Origin: Nitrosovibrio sp. Nv6
GTDB lineage: Bacteria; Pseudomonadota; Gammaproteobacteria; Burkholderiales; Nitrosomonadaceae
Direction of reading: 5' to 3'
DNA: 64,000 bases
Assembly (NCBI RefSeq): GCF_900110495.1
Contig: NZ_FODX01000002.1
Span: forward strand, 186,001 to 250,000
Part shown: positions 1 through 11,078 of the stretch, in pieces
How positions within the stretch are numbered: position 1 is the stretch's first letter
How the letters are laid out: every line of letters starts with the position of its first letter
Made by a program: the position numbers and the translations under genes
Notes under the pieces: model-generated
Told to the model about the DNA's origin: nothing
The model's database searches: none
The model's input: only the letters and a program-made list of their open reading frames with translations

Positions 1-767
<767 letters not shown>

Positions 768-782
768 CAACTACACACAGAG

Positions 783-821
783 AGAGGGCAGATGGCGCAT
801 CAATGCGCCCACCTGCCCTCT
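783..821 (+). terminator. Hairpin downstream of ilvC
   Basis: A long near-perfect inverted repeat: the outer arms AGAGGGCAG and CTGCCCTCT pair, and CGCAT pairs with ATGCG across a two-base loop, with one mismatch and one bulge. It lies directly after the ilvC stop. No clear T tract follows, so it could be a terminator or an mRNA-stabilising 3' stem. Confidence 0.6.
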
Positions 822-1039
822 GCCATCCCCTTCTCAAATATTACCCATTCTATTCTTGCCTACCATCTGACGCTCAGATCAACGCTACCTGCCCGCAGCC
901 AATTATTCCCATTGCTGGCGATATTTCTCGAATTCGTAATTGCAGAGAAATAGTCCCTGTTTCCCTGCCCGCACTGGCCACTGTTTACCGCCGGTCGATA
1001 ACCGTTTAACATGCATCGGTCTCCTTTCGGGAATGCACA

Positions 1040-1825
1040 ATGATGCATGATCCTCATCCGCGCTACATGCTCAAATCCAAACTGCGCCGCAGGGGCATTT
1101 ATTTATTACCCAACCTGTTCACCACCGCCGCGTTGTTCGCTGGGTTTTATGCCATTGTACAGGCGATGAATGGACGTTTTGAGCATTCCGCAGTTTCGAT
1201 TTTCATCGCGATGGTGCTGGACGGGCTGGACGGCCGGGTAGCCCGGTTGACTCACACCCAGAGTGAATTTGGCGCGGAATACGATAGCTTGTCCGACATG
1301 GTCTCCTTCGGCGCCGCTCCCGCGCTGGTGATATATGAGTGGGCCTTGAAGGGCATGGGCAAGTGGGGCTGGATTGCGGCTTTTATTTATTGTGTCTGTG
1401 CTGCGCTGCGCCTGGCGCGTTTCAATACGAATATAGAGGTCGCGGATAAGCGTTTTTTTCAGGGGTTGCCCAGCCCCGCCGCCGCTGCACTGATTGCAGG
1501 ACTGGTCTGGGTAATGCTGGACTTCGAAATAAGTGGCGAGGATATCAGATGGCTCGCCTGGTGCATTACGCTGTTCGCAGGCCTTACCATGGTGAGTAAT
1601 ATCCCCTATTACAGCGGTAAGACAATCAATTTACGAAAAAGCGTGCCTTTCATCACTGTCCTGCTATTGGCGCTGTTCTTTTTTGTATTGATTCCGAGTC
1701 AGCCACCCGTTGTGCTGTTCTGTCTTTTTTTTCTTTATGCCTTGTCCGGCTATGTAATGTGGATATTGCGGCGTATCAAGAAAAAGAGAACGAGCGAGGC
1801 ACAAGAAGCAGGAGAACCTTCATGA
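1040..1825 (+). CDS. pssA: CDP-diacylglycerol-serine O-phosphatidyltransferase
   Basis: Makes phosphatidylserine from CDP-diacylglycerol and L-serine at the inner membrane, the first step toward phosphatidylethanolamine. The 261-residue protein carries the CDP-alcohol phosphatidyltransferase signature around residues 60-85 (DGLDGRVAR, then G-x3-D-x3-D in GAEYDSLSD) and about six to seven hydrophobic helices, including [12 protein letters not shown] near the C-terminus. Two ATG codons are adjacent at 1040 and 1043 and either may be used. The stop overlaps the pgi start (ATGA), so the two are probably translated together. The gene psd, which often precedes pssA in related genomes, is not present between ilvC and pssA. 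Confidence 0.93.
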   Translation: MMHDPHPRYMLKSKLRRRGIYLLPNLFTTAALFAGFYAIVQAMNGRFEHSAVSIFIAMVLDGLDGRVARLTHTQSEFGAEYDSLSDMVSFGAAPALVIYEWALKGMGKWGWIAAFIYCVCAALRLARFNTNIEVADKRFFQGLPSPAAAALIAGLVWVMLDFEISGEDIRWLAWCITLFAGLTMVSNIPYYSGKTINLRKSVPFITVLLLALFFFVLIPSQPPVVLFCLFFLYALSGYVMWILRRIKKKRTSEAQEAGEPS

Positions 1826-3462
1826 CACAGGCTCTGACAGAACGTCCGGCATGGAAGGCGCTCGAAAAACACTACCAGGCAATCAAAAACGTGCATCTGC
1901 GTCAGCTTTTCGCTGATGACCCGAACCGCGGCGAGCGTTTCACGGCCGAAGCCGCCGGCCTTTACCTGGACTACTCCAAAAACAGGGTTACCGATGAGAC
2001 GCTCCACCTGCTTGCGCGGCTTGCGGAGGAGTGCGGCCTGCGTGAACGCATTGACGCCATGTTCAGGGGCGATCTGATCAATTCGACAGAGCAGCGTGCC
2101 GCGCTTCACATTGCCTTGCGCGCACCCGAGAGTGAACAAATCCTTGTTGAGGGCATCGACGTTGTGCCCGAGGTACATTCGGTGCTTGACAGGATGGTCG
2201 GTTTCGCAAACCAGTTACGCAGCGGGCAATGGCAAGGATCTACGGGCAAGCGAATTCGCAATATCATCAATATTGGTATTGGCGGCTCCGGCCTGGGGCC
2301 GGTGATGGCCTATGAAGCGCTACGTCATTACAGTTCGCGCGACATGAACTTCCGCTTCGTATCCAACGTGGACGGAACGGATTTCAGGGAAGCCACGAGC
2401 GCCGCCGACCCGGAAGAAACCCTATTCATCATCTGTTCAAAAACATTCACCACCACAGAGACCCTGGCCAACGCCCATGCAGCACGTCAATGGACGCTGG
2501 ATAAAGTCAATGACATCGGCGCGGTACGCAAACACTTCGTTGCTGTCTCGACAAATGCCGAGGAAGTGACCAGATTCGGCATCGATACAATCAATATGTT
2601 CGGGTTTTGGGACTGGGTGGGCGGACGTTATTCGATGGACTCGGCGGTGGGCCTCTCGACCATGATTGCCATCGGACCCGAGAATTTCCGCGCCATGCTG
2701 ACAGGTTTTCACGCGATGGATCAACACTTCCGCACCGCTCCGTTCGAGAAAAATCTCCCCATGCTCATGGGACTGCACGCAATCTGGTACAACAATTTCT
2801 TCAATGCGCCAACGGTAGCTGTGCTGCCGTATGATCAATACCTAAAGCGTTTCCCAGCTTATTTACAGCAATTGACAATGGAGAGCAACGGCAAGCACGT
2901 CGCGCTTGATGGCTCCCGTGTCAACTACCCGACATCGCCCGTTATTTGGGGCGAACCCGGCACTAACGGACAGCACTCGTTTTATCAGCTCATACACCAG
3001 GGTACCCGGCTGATCCCGTGCGACTTTATCGGCTTCTGCCAAACCTTGAATCCACTGGGGAGTCATCATGACCTGCTGATGGCGAACCTGTTCGCTCAGA
3101 CCGAGGCGTTGGCATTCGGAAAAACCGAGGATGAAGTGAAAGCTGAAGGAACACCCGGCTGGCTGTGTCCCCATCGGAGTTTTGAAGGGAATCGCCCAAC
3201 CAACACCATTCTCGCCGAGCGCCTGACACCGCATACGCTTGGGGCCTTGATCGCACTCTACGAACACAGCGTTTTCACGCAAGGGGCGATCTGGAATATC
3301 GATTCGTTCGATCAATGGGGCGTAGAACTGGGCAAGGCGCTGGCCAAGCGCGTTATGGCGGAATTAGAGGGCACAACAGGTAGCACAGGCGGGCAGCCGT
3401 TGCAGCATGACAGTTCGACCAATGCGCTGATACGACGCTACAACGCGTTCAAAAAGGCGTAA
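1822..3462 (+). CDS. pgi: Glucose-6-phosphate isomerase
   Basis: Cytoplasmic enzyme interconverting glucose 6-phosphate and fructose 6-phosphate. The chosen ATG overlaps the pssA stop and has the purine-rich CAGGAGAA just upstream, giving 546 residues, close to E. coli Pgi (549). Visible signatures include the phosphosugar-binding GIGGSGLGP near residue 151, SKTFTTTET, the PGI signature region [11 protein letters not shown], and the catalytic stretch [19 protein letters not shown]. The C-terminal KAL-type region lies near LGKALAKR. It begins a run of sugar-phosphate genes (pgi, tkt, pgm, zwf) that sits between pssA and leuA. Confidence 0.97.
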   Translation: MTQALTERPAWKALEKHYQAIKNVHLRQLFADDPNRGERFTAEAAGLYLDYSKNRVTDETLHLLARLAEECGLRERIDAMFRGDLINSTEQRAALHIALRAPESEQILVEGIDVVPEVHSVLDRMVGFANQLRSGQWQGSTGKRIRNIINIGIGGSGLGPVMAYEALRHYSSRDMNFRFVSNVDGTDFREATSAADPEETLFIICSKTFTTTETLANAHAARQWTLDKVNDIGAVRKHFVAVSTNAEEVTRFGIDTINMFGFWDWVGGRYSMDSAVGLSTMIAIGPENFRAMLTGFHAMDQHFRTAPFEKNLPMLMGLHAIWYNNFFNAPTVAVLPYDQYLKRFPAYLQQLTMESNGKHVALDGSRVNYPTSPVIWGEPGTNGQHSFYQLIHQGTRLIPCDFIGFCQTLNPLGSHHDLLMANLFAQTEALAFGKTEDEVKAEGTPGWLCPHRSFEGNRPTNTILAERLTPHTLGALIALYEHSVFTQGAIWNIDSFDQWGVELGKALAKRVMAELEGTTGSTGGQPLQHDSSTNALIRRYNAFKKA

Positions 3463-3677
3463 TAAGAAACCCTGCTTACCTCTATCTGCCTTTTGATCTT
3501 GCGGGCAGGGAAAGAAATTCTGTAATATCGGAAGGGCGGCACTTCGTTAACAATGGTGAATGGTACGGCAGAGGCGAGTCTGCATGCGGCTCAATGCTGG
3601 TCGAGGAGGTCAACATTTTCAAGTAGGCAACAATTTTCTCACGCAAGCGCTGCGGCTTGCTCTACCGGAATAATCCC

Positions 3678-5780
3678 ATGACCGAACAGATGGAACGCGA
3701 TCAGATCTGTATCAATACGCTTCGCAGCCTATCCATGGATGCAGTGGAAAAAGCGCATTCTGGTCATCCTGGCACGCCGATGGGTTCAGCGCCGACGGTA
3801 TACTGTCTCTGGCAACGTTTCCTGCGCTATGATCCAGACAACCCCGAATGGCTGAACCGCGACCGTTTCGTCCTTTCGGCAGGTCACGCCTCAGCATTGC
3901 TCTACAGTCTCCTTTATCTGACTGGTGTCAAGGCAGCGAGTCCAAGCTACGAGAAGGCGGACCGGCTGGCGGTGACGCTCGATGACCTCAAAACCTTTCG
4001 GCAGGCGGGCAGCCGCTGCACTGGCCATCCGGAATATGGCTGGACGTCGGGTGTAGAAACCACTACAGGTCCGCTCGGACAGGGTGCTGCTGTCAGCGTC
4101 GGGATGGCGATCGCCGCCCGCTGGCTGGGCGCGACTTATAACCGGCCCGATTTTGAGCTGTTTGAACATAATGTCTACGCCTTATGCAGTGACGGCGATA
4201 TGATGGAAGGAATCAGCAGCGAAGCGGCATCGCTGGCCGGACACCTCAAACTCTCCAATCTGTGCTGGATTTATGACGCCAACCGCATCACCATTGAAGG
4301 GTCAACCGATCTCGCTTTCACGGAAGATGTCGCCGCCCGGTTTGTCAGTTATGGATGGAATGTCGCAAGAGTTGGCGACGCGAACAATCTGGCCCAACTA
4401 ACGAGCGCTTATGAGGCGTTTCTCGCCACGCAGGATCGCCCGACGTTAATTATCGTGCGTAGCCATATCGGTTACGGAGCACCCAGCAAGCACGACACGA
4501 GAGAAGCGCACGGCGAACCGTTGGGTCCCGAAGAGGTCCGGCTGGCAAAAGAATTCTTCGGCTGCGACCCTGACAAGCAATTTCACGAGCCCGACGGTGT
4601 CCGGGAACATTTTAAAGCCCAGCTTGGTGAGCGCGGCGCAACCGCGCATACAGCCTGGAAAAAATTGTTTGCCGCGTACGGTACACGATATCCGGAGTTG
4701 GCCGAACAAATCGGCTGCATGGAGCGACGCGGCCTTCCGGCTGGCTGGGATAGCGCATTACCAACATTCCCGGCGGATACGAAGGGTATGGCGACGCGCG
4801 AGTCGTCGGGCAAGGTATTGAACGCCATTGCCGGAAAAATGCATTGGCTGCTGGGCGGCGCCGCGGATCTTGCGCCTTCGACAAAAACGGAACTAAAGGG
4901 TGCGCTTTATGGCGATTTTCAGGCGCCCGGACAAATTGAAAACCTGAATGGAGATTACCGCGGGCGCAATTTCCATTTCGGCTTGCGCGAACACGCGATG
5001 TGTGGCATTGCCAACGGAATGAGCCTATCGAAACTGCGCCCTTATGCTGCGAGTTTTCTCATCTTTACCGACTACTGCCGCGCAGCGCTGAGGCTGAGCG
5101 CCATGATGGAAATTCCCGTGATTTACATCTGGACCCATGATTCCATCAGTCTCGGAGAGGACGGGCCCACGCACCAGCCAATTGCACATCTTGCTTCTCT
5201 GCGCGCGAGCCCGGGCATCGTTGTCCTGCGGCCAGCGGATGCGAATGAAGTCGTTGAGGCATGGCGGCTCATCATGCAGTTCACCGACCGTCCGGTTTGC
5301 CTGATACTGACGCGGCAGTCCGTACCCACGCTGGATCGCTCTGTGTATGCGCCTGCGAGCGGCCTCTCGCGTGGCGCCTATGTGCTGGCCGATGCGCAGG
5401 ATCACAATCCTGACGTACTGCTTCTGGCTACTGGAAGCGAAGTCTCACTCTGTGTCGCTGCCTATGAACAGCTAAAGTCGGAAGGAATCAAGGCTCGTGT
5501 AATCAGCATGCCATCGTGGGAAGTGTTCGAAGACCAGAGTCAGGAATATCGTGACAGCGTTCTGCCCCCCGGGATTCTGGCGCGCGTCGCAGTTGAAGAG
5601 GCATCCCCTTTCGGTTGGGAACGCTATACCGGCTTTGGGGGCCGCATCCTCGGCGTAAATAGCTTTGGCCTGTCAGCTCCGGCAAAGATCGTCGCACAGT
5701 GCTTCGGATTCGAACCGTCGCACGTCGTTACCGCAGCCAAGGATCAAATTGCACGTCACGCTTCGAACGCTTCGAGTTAG
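3678..5780 (+). CDS. tkt: Transketolase
   Basis: Thiamine-diphosphate enzyme that moves two-carbon ketol units between sugar phosphates in the pentose phosphate and Calvin cycles. With the ATG at 3678 the protein has 700 residues; an in-frame TTG lies 21 bases upstream. Features seen: the substrate-binding histidine in AHSGHPGTPMGSAP (about residue 30), TTGPLGQG, the ThDP-binding GDG in CSDGDMMEG (about residue 171), the pyrimidine-domain motif around FGLREHAMCGIANG, HDSISLGEDGPTHQP, and a C-terminal domain with LLATGSEV. No strong Shine-Dalgarno is visible before either start. In an autotroph the enzyme could serve CO2 fixation, but a dedicated cbb-linked copy may exist elsewhere. Confidence 0.95.
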   Translation: MTEQMERDQICINTLRSLSMDAVEKAHSGHPGTPMGSAPTVYCLWQRFLRYDPDNPEWLNRDRFVLSAGHASALLYSLLYLTGVKAASPSYEKADRLAVTLDDLKTFRQAGSRCTGHPEYGWTSGVETTTGPLGQGAAVSVGMAIAARWLGATYNRPDFELFEHNVYALCSDGDMMEGISSEAASLAGHLKLSNLCWIYDANRITIEGSTDLAFTEDVAARFVSYGWNVARVGDANNLAQLTSAYEAFLATQDRPTLIIVRSHIGYGAPSKHDTREAHGEPLGPEEVRLAKEFFGCDPDKQFHEPDGVREHFKAQLGERGATAHTAWKKLFAAYGTRYPELAEQIGCMERRGLPAGWDSALPTFPADTKGMATRESSGKVLNAIAGKMHWLLGGAADLAPSTKTELKGALYGDFQAPGQIENLNGDYRGRNFHFGLREHAMCGIANGMSLSKLRPYAASFLIFTDYCRAALRLSAMMEIPVIYIWTHDSISLGEDGPTHQPIAHLASLRASPGIVVLRPADANEVVEAWRLIMQFTDRPVCLILTRQSVPTLDRSVYAPASGLSRGAYVLADAQDHNPDVLLLATGSEVSLCVAAYEQLKSEGIKARVISMPSWEVFEDQSQEYRDSVLPPGILARVAVEEASPFGWERYTGFGGRILGVNSFGLSAPAKIVAQCFGFEPSHVVTAAKDQIARHASNASS

Positions 5781-5875
5781 CGAATCAGGTTTAGGCGTTG
5801 AAGACTCTATTTGTGCGTTCCTGCTTCGTTTGCCGTCCGGTAGAGGTAAGGTAGCATGGTCACGGAGAAGATCAT

Positions 5876-7546
5876 ATGAAAATCAGTCCGTTTGCAGGGA
5901 AGCCAGCCCAACCGGCAATGCTGGCGAATGTGCCCCGGCTTGTCACTGCTTATTACGCCCAGATTCCCGATTGTTCGGTGCCCGCGCAAAGAGTCGCATT
6001 CGGTACCTCAGGGCACCGTGGTTCAGCGCTTGAAGGAAGCTTCAATGAATGGCACGTTCTGGCGATCACCCAGGCTATTTGTCAATATCGCAAACAGCAG
6101 GACATCGATGGGCCGTTATACCTGGGCATTGACACCCACGCACTTTCCGAACCGGCATATGCCAGCGCACTCGAAGTGCTGGCCGCAAACGGGGTCGATG
6201 TCATGCTGGCGAACAATGGAGAATACACTCCCACTCCCGCGATATCCCACGCCATACTGACTTACAATCGCGGCCGCACCAAGGGGCTTTCGGATGGCGT
6301 AGTCATTACGCCTTCTCACAATCCTCCCGAGAGCGGCGGTTTTAAATACAATCCGCCCCACGGCGGACCAGCGGGCATTGAAGCCACTGCCTCGATCGAA
6401 GCCATGTCCAATGCATTCCTGGAAAAGAATCTTTCAGGCGTAAGAAGAATGCGTTTCGAAAATGCGTTACGCGCCTCGACAACGCACCAGCATGACTTTC
6501 TCAACACTTACGTCGGCGATCTTCGCAGCGTGATCGATATGGATGCTATCCGCGGCGCCAACATCCGCATGGGAGTTGATCCCCTTGGAGGAGCCGGAGT
6601 GCACTACTGGGACGCCATTGCCGAGCATTACGGGCTAAACCTGGTCGTGGTCAACAAGGCAGTCGATCCTGCCTTCCGCTTCATGACTGTCGACTGGGAC
6701 GGCAGGATTCGCATGGATCCCTCCTCATCCTATGCCATGCAAGGGTTGATCGAACTGAAAAATCGATTCGACATTGCCTTCGCCTGCGATACCGATCATG
6801 ACCGGCACGGGATCGTAACCCGAAGCGCGGGCCTGCTCCCCGCGGATCATTATCTTTCCGTTGCTGCTCACTACCTCTTTCAACATCGTCCAAAGTGGAC
6901 CGAAAAGGTCGCGGTGGGCAAAACAGTGGTGAGTAGCCGGATGATCGATCGGGTGACCGCCAGGCTCGGCCGAAAACTCTATGAAGTGCCGGTCGGCTTC
7001 AAGTGGTTCGTAAACGGCCTGTGCGATGGCTCGCTCGGCCTTTGTGGAGAAGAAAGTGCTGGCGCCTCTTTCCTCCGCCTCGACGGCACAGCCTGGACCA
7101 CGGATAAGGATGGAATCGCTCCCGCATTGCTGTCCGCGGAGATCATCGCGCGCGCTGGGCGCGATCCCGGCGAGATTTACCAGGAGCTTGAGGGCGAGTT
7201 TGGAGGCTCGGTTTTTGAACGGGTGGATGCGCGAGCCACTCCAGAGCAAAAAGCCATCCTGGCCAAGCTGTCACCGCAGCAAATAGAATCCTCGAAGCTG
7301 GGCGGCGAAAAAATCCAGACCATTCTCACGCATGCACCGGGCAATGGCGCATCCATTGGCGGCATTAAGGTGATTACCGAGAATGGATGGTTCGCCGCGC
7401 GCCCGTCGGGCACCGAGGACATCTACAAAATTTATGCTGAAAGCTTTCTGGGATCAGATCACCTGCATCGCATCCTTGAGGAGGCGCAAACAATAGTCGG
7501 TGATGCGCTTACCGCCGCGCAGGATAGTGAACCCGCACAAGTATAA
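5876..7546 (+). CDS. pgm: Phosphoglucomutase, alpha-D-glucose specific
   Basis: Interconverts glucose 1-phosphate and glucose 6-phosphate, linking glycogen or surface-sugar synthesis to central metabolism. The 556-residue protein resembles E. coli Pgm (546) rather than phosphomannomutase. The four phosphohexomutase landmarks are visible: the phosphoserine loop ITPSHNPPESGG, the Mg-binding loop DTDHDRHG, the sugar-recognition loop around GEESAGASF, and the phosphate-binding loop RPSGTEDIYKIYAE near the C-terminus. GGAGAAG lies just before the ATG. It follows tkt by 95 bases and precedes zwf by 216 bases. Confidence 0.96.
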   Translation: MKISPFAGKPAQPAMLANVPRLVTAYYAQIPDCSVPAQRVAFGTSGHRGSALEGSFNEWHVLAITQAICQYRKQQDIDGPLYLGIDTHALSEPAYASALEVLAANGVDVMLANNGEYTPTPAISHAILTYNRGRTKGLSDGVVITPSHNPPESGGFKYNPPHGGPAGIEATASIEAMSNAFLEKNLSGVRRMRFENALRASTTHQHDFLNTYVGDLRSVIDMDAIRGANIRMGVDPLGGAGVHYWDAIAEHYGLNLVVVNKAVDPAFRFMTVDWDGRIRMDPSSSYAMQGLIELKNRFDIAFACDTDHDRHGIVTRSAGLLPADHYLSVAAHYLFQHRPKWTEKVAVGKTVVSSRMIDRVTARLGRKLYEVPVGFKWFVNGLCDGSLGLCGEESAGASFLRLDGTAWTTDKDGIAPALLSAEIIARAGRDPGEIYQELEGEFGGSVFERVDARATPEQKAILAKLSPQQIESSKLGGEKIQTILTHAPGNGASIGGIKVITENGWFAARPSGTEDIYKIYAESFLGSDHLHRILEEAQTIVGDALTAAQDSEPAQV

Positions 7547-7642
7547 TCAGTGAGAATGGTTTGGGTTCCCCTGATTTTCGTGTCTGATCACGGACAGGGG
7601 CAATTTCATATTGTCGATGCGACGAAATTCTGGCTGGCCTTT

Positions 7643-7694
7643 TGCATACGTATCTGCATACGTAGTGCGCATCGCTGACAACTGAATTCAGTTG
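7643..7694. promoter_or_regulatory. Repeats and 16-bp palindrome upstream of zwf
   Basis: Two direct copies of TGCATACGTA begin at 7643 and 7655, spaced 12 bases, each containing the self-complementary TACGTA. A perfect 16-base palindrome, CAACTGAATTCAGTTG, occupies 7679-7694. Both lie 70-120 bases before the zwf start, where an operator or activator site would be expected. The regulator is unknown. Confidence 0.4.
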
Positions 7695-7762
7695 AATCGA
7701 TACCGTTGGCGCTGTTTAAACGGCAAACGATTTGGCGTCATTACAAAAGGGAGGATGCTGAT

Positions 7763-9157
7763 ATGCGCAAGATCAACAATGATGCGGCGCCATCCGATGC
7801 GCTGGTGCTGTTCGGCGTGACGGGTGACCTGGCCTATAAGAAGATTTTCCCGGCACTATACGCCATGGTAAAGAAAGAGGCTCTCAATGTGCCGTTGGTC
7901 GGCGTCGCCTCCACACCATGGAGCATCGAGCAACTTCGTGACAGGGTTACCCAGGCCGTAAGCAAGTCGGGAAAAGTCGATGATGAAAACGCGCTTAGCC
8001 ATCTTCTTTCCCTGTTTCGATATGTTCGCGGCGATTACAATAATCTGGACACATTCAAAGCACTCAAGGAGGTTCTGGAGGATGCAAAACGCCCTGCTTA
8101 TTACCTTGCCATTCCACCTTTTCTTTTTGGAAATGTCATAAGGGGGCTCGGCGCCATGGATTTGGCAAGCAATGCACGTGTCATTGTTGAGAAGCCGTTC
8201 GGACGTGACCTCGCCTCAGCACGTGAGCTTAACCGGATCGCACAGTCTGTATTTCCGGAGGAATCGATTTTCCGTATCGACCACTTCCTCGGGAAGGAGG
8301 CGATCATGAATATTTTATATTTCCGGTTCGCCAATTCGCTTCTTGAACCGATCTGGAACCGAAACTATGTGGCCAGCGTTCAAATCACGCTGGCGGAGGA
8401 TTTTGGCATAGAGGGACGCGGTGGATTTTACGAATCCGCAGGCTGTCTTCGTGACGTAGTTCAGAACCACCTTCTGCAGGTCGTCGCACTGCTTGCGATG
8501 GAACCGCCTGCCTACAAGGGACTAGGCTCCGTTCAAAGCGAGAAAGTCAATATTCTCCAGGCCATGCGTCCCTTGGCGCCGGCTGACCTGGTGCGTGGGC
8601 AGTATGTGGGCTACCGCGAGGAGGAAGGTGTGGCGAAAGACTCAGATGTCGAGACATTCTGCGCTCTGCGCCTTTTTATTGACTCCTGGCGTTGGGAAGG
8701 GGTGCCGTGGTATTTACGCTCGGGCAAATCTCTCGCCAGGACAGCCGCGGAAGTTATTGTCCAGTTAAAACCGCCGCCGCAACGACTTTTTGACGACTCG
8801 CCCGAAGAAGCTTGCCGCGCCAACTATTTGCGCTTCCGGCTTTCTCCGGTCTCAGCCGTTGCTATCGCAGCCCGCGTCAAGCGGGCGGGAAAAGAGTTTG
8901 TCGGTGTCCAGCGCGAACTCTGCCTGGTCGAAGAACACTTCGGACGCGAATCGCCCTATGAGCGCCTTTTACATGACGCCATGGTTGGAGATGGAACGCT
9001 CTTCACGCGAAAAGATGCGATCGAAGCCTCTTGGGCGGCCCTGGATCCTGTCCTCAAGACATATCCCCCCGCCCTACCTTATGAAAGGGGCAGTTGGGGA
9101 CCTCCCGCAGCGGATTCCCTGATCGGGCCGGATGGCTGCTGGCACAATCCGGAATAG
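7763..9157 (+). CDS. zwf: Glucose-6-phosphate 1-dehydrogenase
   Basis: Oxidises glucose 6-phosphate to 6-phosphogluconolactone with NADP, entering the oxidative pentose phosphate pathway. The ATG at 7763 has GGGAGG eight bases upstream and gives 464 residues; an in-frame TTG at 7706 would add 19 unrelated residues. The Rossmann motif [11 protein letters not shown] begins near residue 16, the catalytic-site signature [13 protein letters not shown] is at about 171-183, and the substrate-binding region [14 protein letters not shown] follows. No pgl or gnd gene is next to it. Confidence 0.95.
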   Translation: MRKINNDAAPSDALVLFGVTGDLAYKKIFPALYAMVKKEALNVPLVGVASTPWSIEQLRDRVTQAVSKSGKVDDENALSHLLSLFRYVRGDYNNLDTFKALKEVLEDAKRPAYYLAIPPFLFGNVIRGLGAMDLASNARVIVEKPFGRDLASARELNRIAQSVFPEESIFRIDHFLGKEAIMNILYFRFANSLLEPIWNRNYVASVQITLAEDFGIEGRGGFYESAGCLRDVVQNHLLQVVALLAMEPPAYKGLGSVQSEKVNILQAMRPLAPADLVRGQYVGYREEEGVAKDSDVETFCALRLFIDSWRWEGVPWYLRSGKSLARTAAEVIVQLKPPPQRLFDDSPEEACRANYLRFRLSPVSAVAIAARVKRAGKEFVGVQRELCLVEEHFGRESPYERLLHDAMVGDGTLFTRKDAIEASWAALDPVLKTYPPALPYERGSWGPPAADSLIGPDGCWHNPE

Positions 9158-9657
9158 AGAATCCGCCACTCTCGTAACAACTCCTCTCGCAACAACCCCT
9201 CGTGTAAACATTGGTGCCGTTGCCTGGATGCAAGGGTCACAAGACCTCGTGCTGGCACTACCCCTGCTGCTTCAGCGGCGGCGGGTGAAAAAGATTTGGA
9301 AAGTACCCCACTTCATTGCGTAGAAAAGCCCCAGTAGCAATGTCACTTGGTCTCTGCTGATGAAGGGGCTGCCATTCGGCCCTTCCCGAGCCTCCCTCGT
9401 CTCTATCAACTCCATCGCGCTTCGGCCATCACTGCGACACGGAGTCACCGTGCATGATATCTGGGCCCGGAGAATCGGCTCTGATACACAATAGCTTGTA
9501 GGCGGCTTTACCGGCGATGCAGTGGTCGACTTCACTCCATACCCCGCAGGGTTGACAAATTCTTGACATTTAGAGGACAGCTTTTTCACACGGCGCATGT
9601 TATTTTTCAACACATCGCTATCTAAAACATTTGTCATAACCTTGTGAGGTCTCTTAT
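9158..9657. other. 500-bp non-coding stretch before the first carbonic anhydrase gene
   Basis: No convincing gene. A minus-strand open frame covers part of it but matches nothing I recognise and has no ribosome-binding site. The last 110 bases hold a block that is repeated upstream of the second carbonic anhydrase gene (see 9551-9612). Confidence 0.5.
9551..9612 (+). promoter_or_regulatory. Shared upstream block, copy A
   Basis: The segment ACAAATTCTTGACA, then a C/T-rich run with TTTTTCACAC and GTTAT, matches closely a segment at 10675-10738 before the paralogous gene. It contains a -35-like TTGACA, but no well-spaced -10 is obvious, so the exact promoter is unresolved. Conservation between two otherwise diverged intergenic regions is the main evidence for function. 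Confidence 0.5.
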
Positions 9658-10494
9658 ATGAAAGCATCATTATCGGGATTATTGCAGCGAAGCCTGTTCA
9701 TTTCAGCCCTTTTCCTGTTTGGCTTACCCGCTGCGCATGCGGACACGATGGAGTCTCAAAGCCCCATCGACATTCGCTCGGACAATACCTATTTCGGAAC
9801 GTTGCCGGCACTGCAATTTGCTCTGAGCACCGACACTCCGCTAACGGTAATCAATAACGGCTCGCCCGGCGTCGAAAAAACAGCCGTCAGAGCCAATGTC
9901 AATGCTGGTGCGGGATCGCTGACGCTTTCCGGGCATGAGTGGGATTTGGCTCAGTTCCATTTCCATACGCCCTCGGAGCATTTACTGAATGGTAAAGCGA
10001 GCCCGATGGAAATGCACCTGGTATTCAGCGATGTTGCCGACAATCTCCTTGTGGTCAGCCGATGGGTCAAGGAAGGCAGCTTTAACAGCGCGCTTGGCCC
10101 GATTTTCTCACATATACCGCAGACTACTACAGAAACACTTCATGTCGATCACTTCGACCTGAACACCCTCGTGCCAGATAACCTGCAATCTTTCCGCTAC
10201 TCGGGTTCACTGACCACCCCACCGTTTTCAGAGGGCGTAAGCTGGGTCGATCTGGCCGAACCGCTGTATATGTCGGAGGAGCAAATTAATGCGTTCAGTT
10301 CGCTTTTTCCCGAAGGGGACGCGCGCGAGATTCAGGATCTCAATGACAGAATTATACTGACCGATGTACCTGGGTTCGTGACAGCCGTTCCCGAACCTGA
10401 GACCTATGTCATGCTGCTAGCCGGACTGGCTCTGATAGGTTTCATTTACCGTAAGCGCCAGGCGGGAAGAGATGACGTTATATTCAGTTCTTGA
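9658..10494 (+). CDS. Alpha-carbonic-anhydrase-like exported protein with PEP-CTERM tail
   Basis: Likely hydrates CO2 or binds zinc outside the inner membrane. The 278-residue protein has a signal peptide (about residues 1-28, ending AAHA), an alpha-carbonic-anhydrase domain and a PEP-CTERM sorting tail from about residue 244 (VPEPETY, a hydrophobic helix, then RKR). Zinc ligands H101 and H103 in QFHFHTPSEH and H120 in MEMHLVF are present, as is the GSLTTPP substrate loop. Two things are odd: the N-terminal segment before SQSPIDI that normally holds the aromatic cluster is absent, and the usual proton-shuttle position after NNG is serine. GTGAGG precedes the ATG. The tail predicts sorting by an exosortase encoded elsewhere. 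Confidence 0.88.
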   Translation: MKASLSGLLQRSLFISALFLFGLPAAHADTMESQSPIDIRSDNTYFGTLPALQFALSTDTPLTVINNGSPGVEKTAVRANVNAGAGSLTLSGHEWDLAQFHFHTPSEHLLNGKASPMEMHLVFSDVADNLLVVSRWVKEGSFNSALGPIFSHIPQTTTETLHVDHFDLNTLVPDNLQSFRYSGSLTTPPFSEGVSWVDLAEPLYMSEEQINAFSSLFPEGDAREIQDLNDRIILTDVPGFVTAVPEPETYVMLLAGLALIGFIYRKRQAGRDDVIFSS

Positions 10495-11078
10495 CGAGCA
10501 TTGGGTTTACCCGCGAAGCGATAGCGGGCTCCCCTAACCTTTTAAAACGCCGTTGCCGGTTCCCCACGTTCCACCCCAAGCGTGGCGCGGACTAGCTCCG
10601 AGCACGCCTGGGCTGATTCATTCTAGTTCATCGTTCAAATACTCGTCCCGGGAGTTTTCGTCGCATGGAAGAGGCCTAACAAATTCTTGACACTTACCGA
10701 ACATTTTTTTCACACAACGCGTGTTATGTTTTAGACACCTCCAACAAGATCCAATGCAGGCTGCAAGCCTGACAATGGACCGCTCCCGCAATGCCCTATC
10801 CGTCGCGCAGTTGCAACTTGGCTGACACTCGGTTGGCAATTCAATTGGCAACTGAATTATGGCAAATGAGCCTCGGCATTGGACGTTCGCGGGTTGCACT
10901 CCTCGCATCGCCATTGTAGAAGCGGAAGGCTGCGGTACGATTCTTGTCGCGCGTACTGATCAGCCCTGTTTTGCCAGTTCAGCAGTTGCTGAGCTGAATA
11001 GAGGACGTATGTGAATTCCTTAAGCCATCGTAATGTAATTATCACCTTCTAAAACATTTTATTTGTGAGGCCTTTTTC
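10495..11078. other. 584-bp spacer between the two carbonic anhydrase paralogues
   Basis: It contains copy B of the shared block (10675-10738) and, just before the next start, a second element also seen before the first paralogue: CTAAAACATTT followed by TGTGAGG. In copy A these two elements are adjacent; here roughly 310 bases separate them. I see no gene, transposase or clear terminal repeats in the extra sequence. Confidence 0.5.
10675..10738 (+). promoter_or_regulatory. Shared upstream block, copy B
   Basis: Aligns almost without gaps to 9551-9612: ACAAATTCTTGACA, TTTTTTCACACA and GTGTTAT are kept. It lies about 340 bases before its gene, against about 45 bases for copy A. Confidence 0.5.

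Noticed and set aside
3480..3540. Possible terminator after pgi (CCCTGC and GGGCAGGG)
   Set aside because: The arms are short and separated by a loop of some 30 bases without a T tract.
9272..9670. 132-codon minus-strand frame opposite the start of the first carbonic anhydrase gene
   Set aside because: It covers the conserved upstream block and the opposite gene's start, has no ribosome-binding site and matches no family I know.
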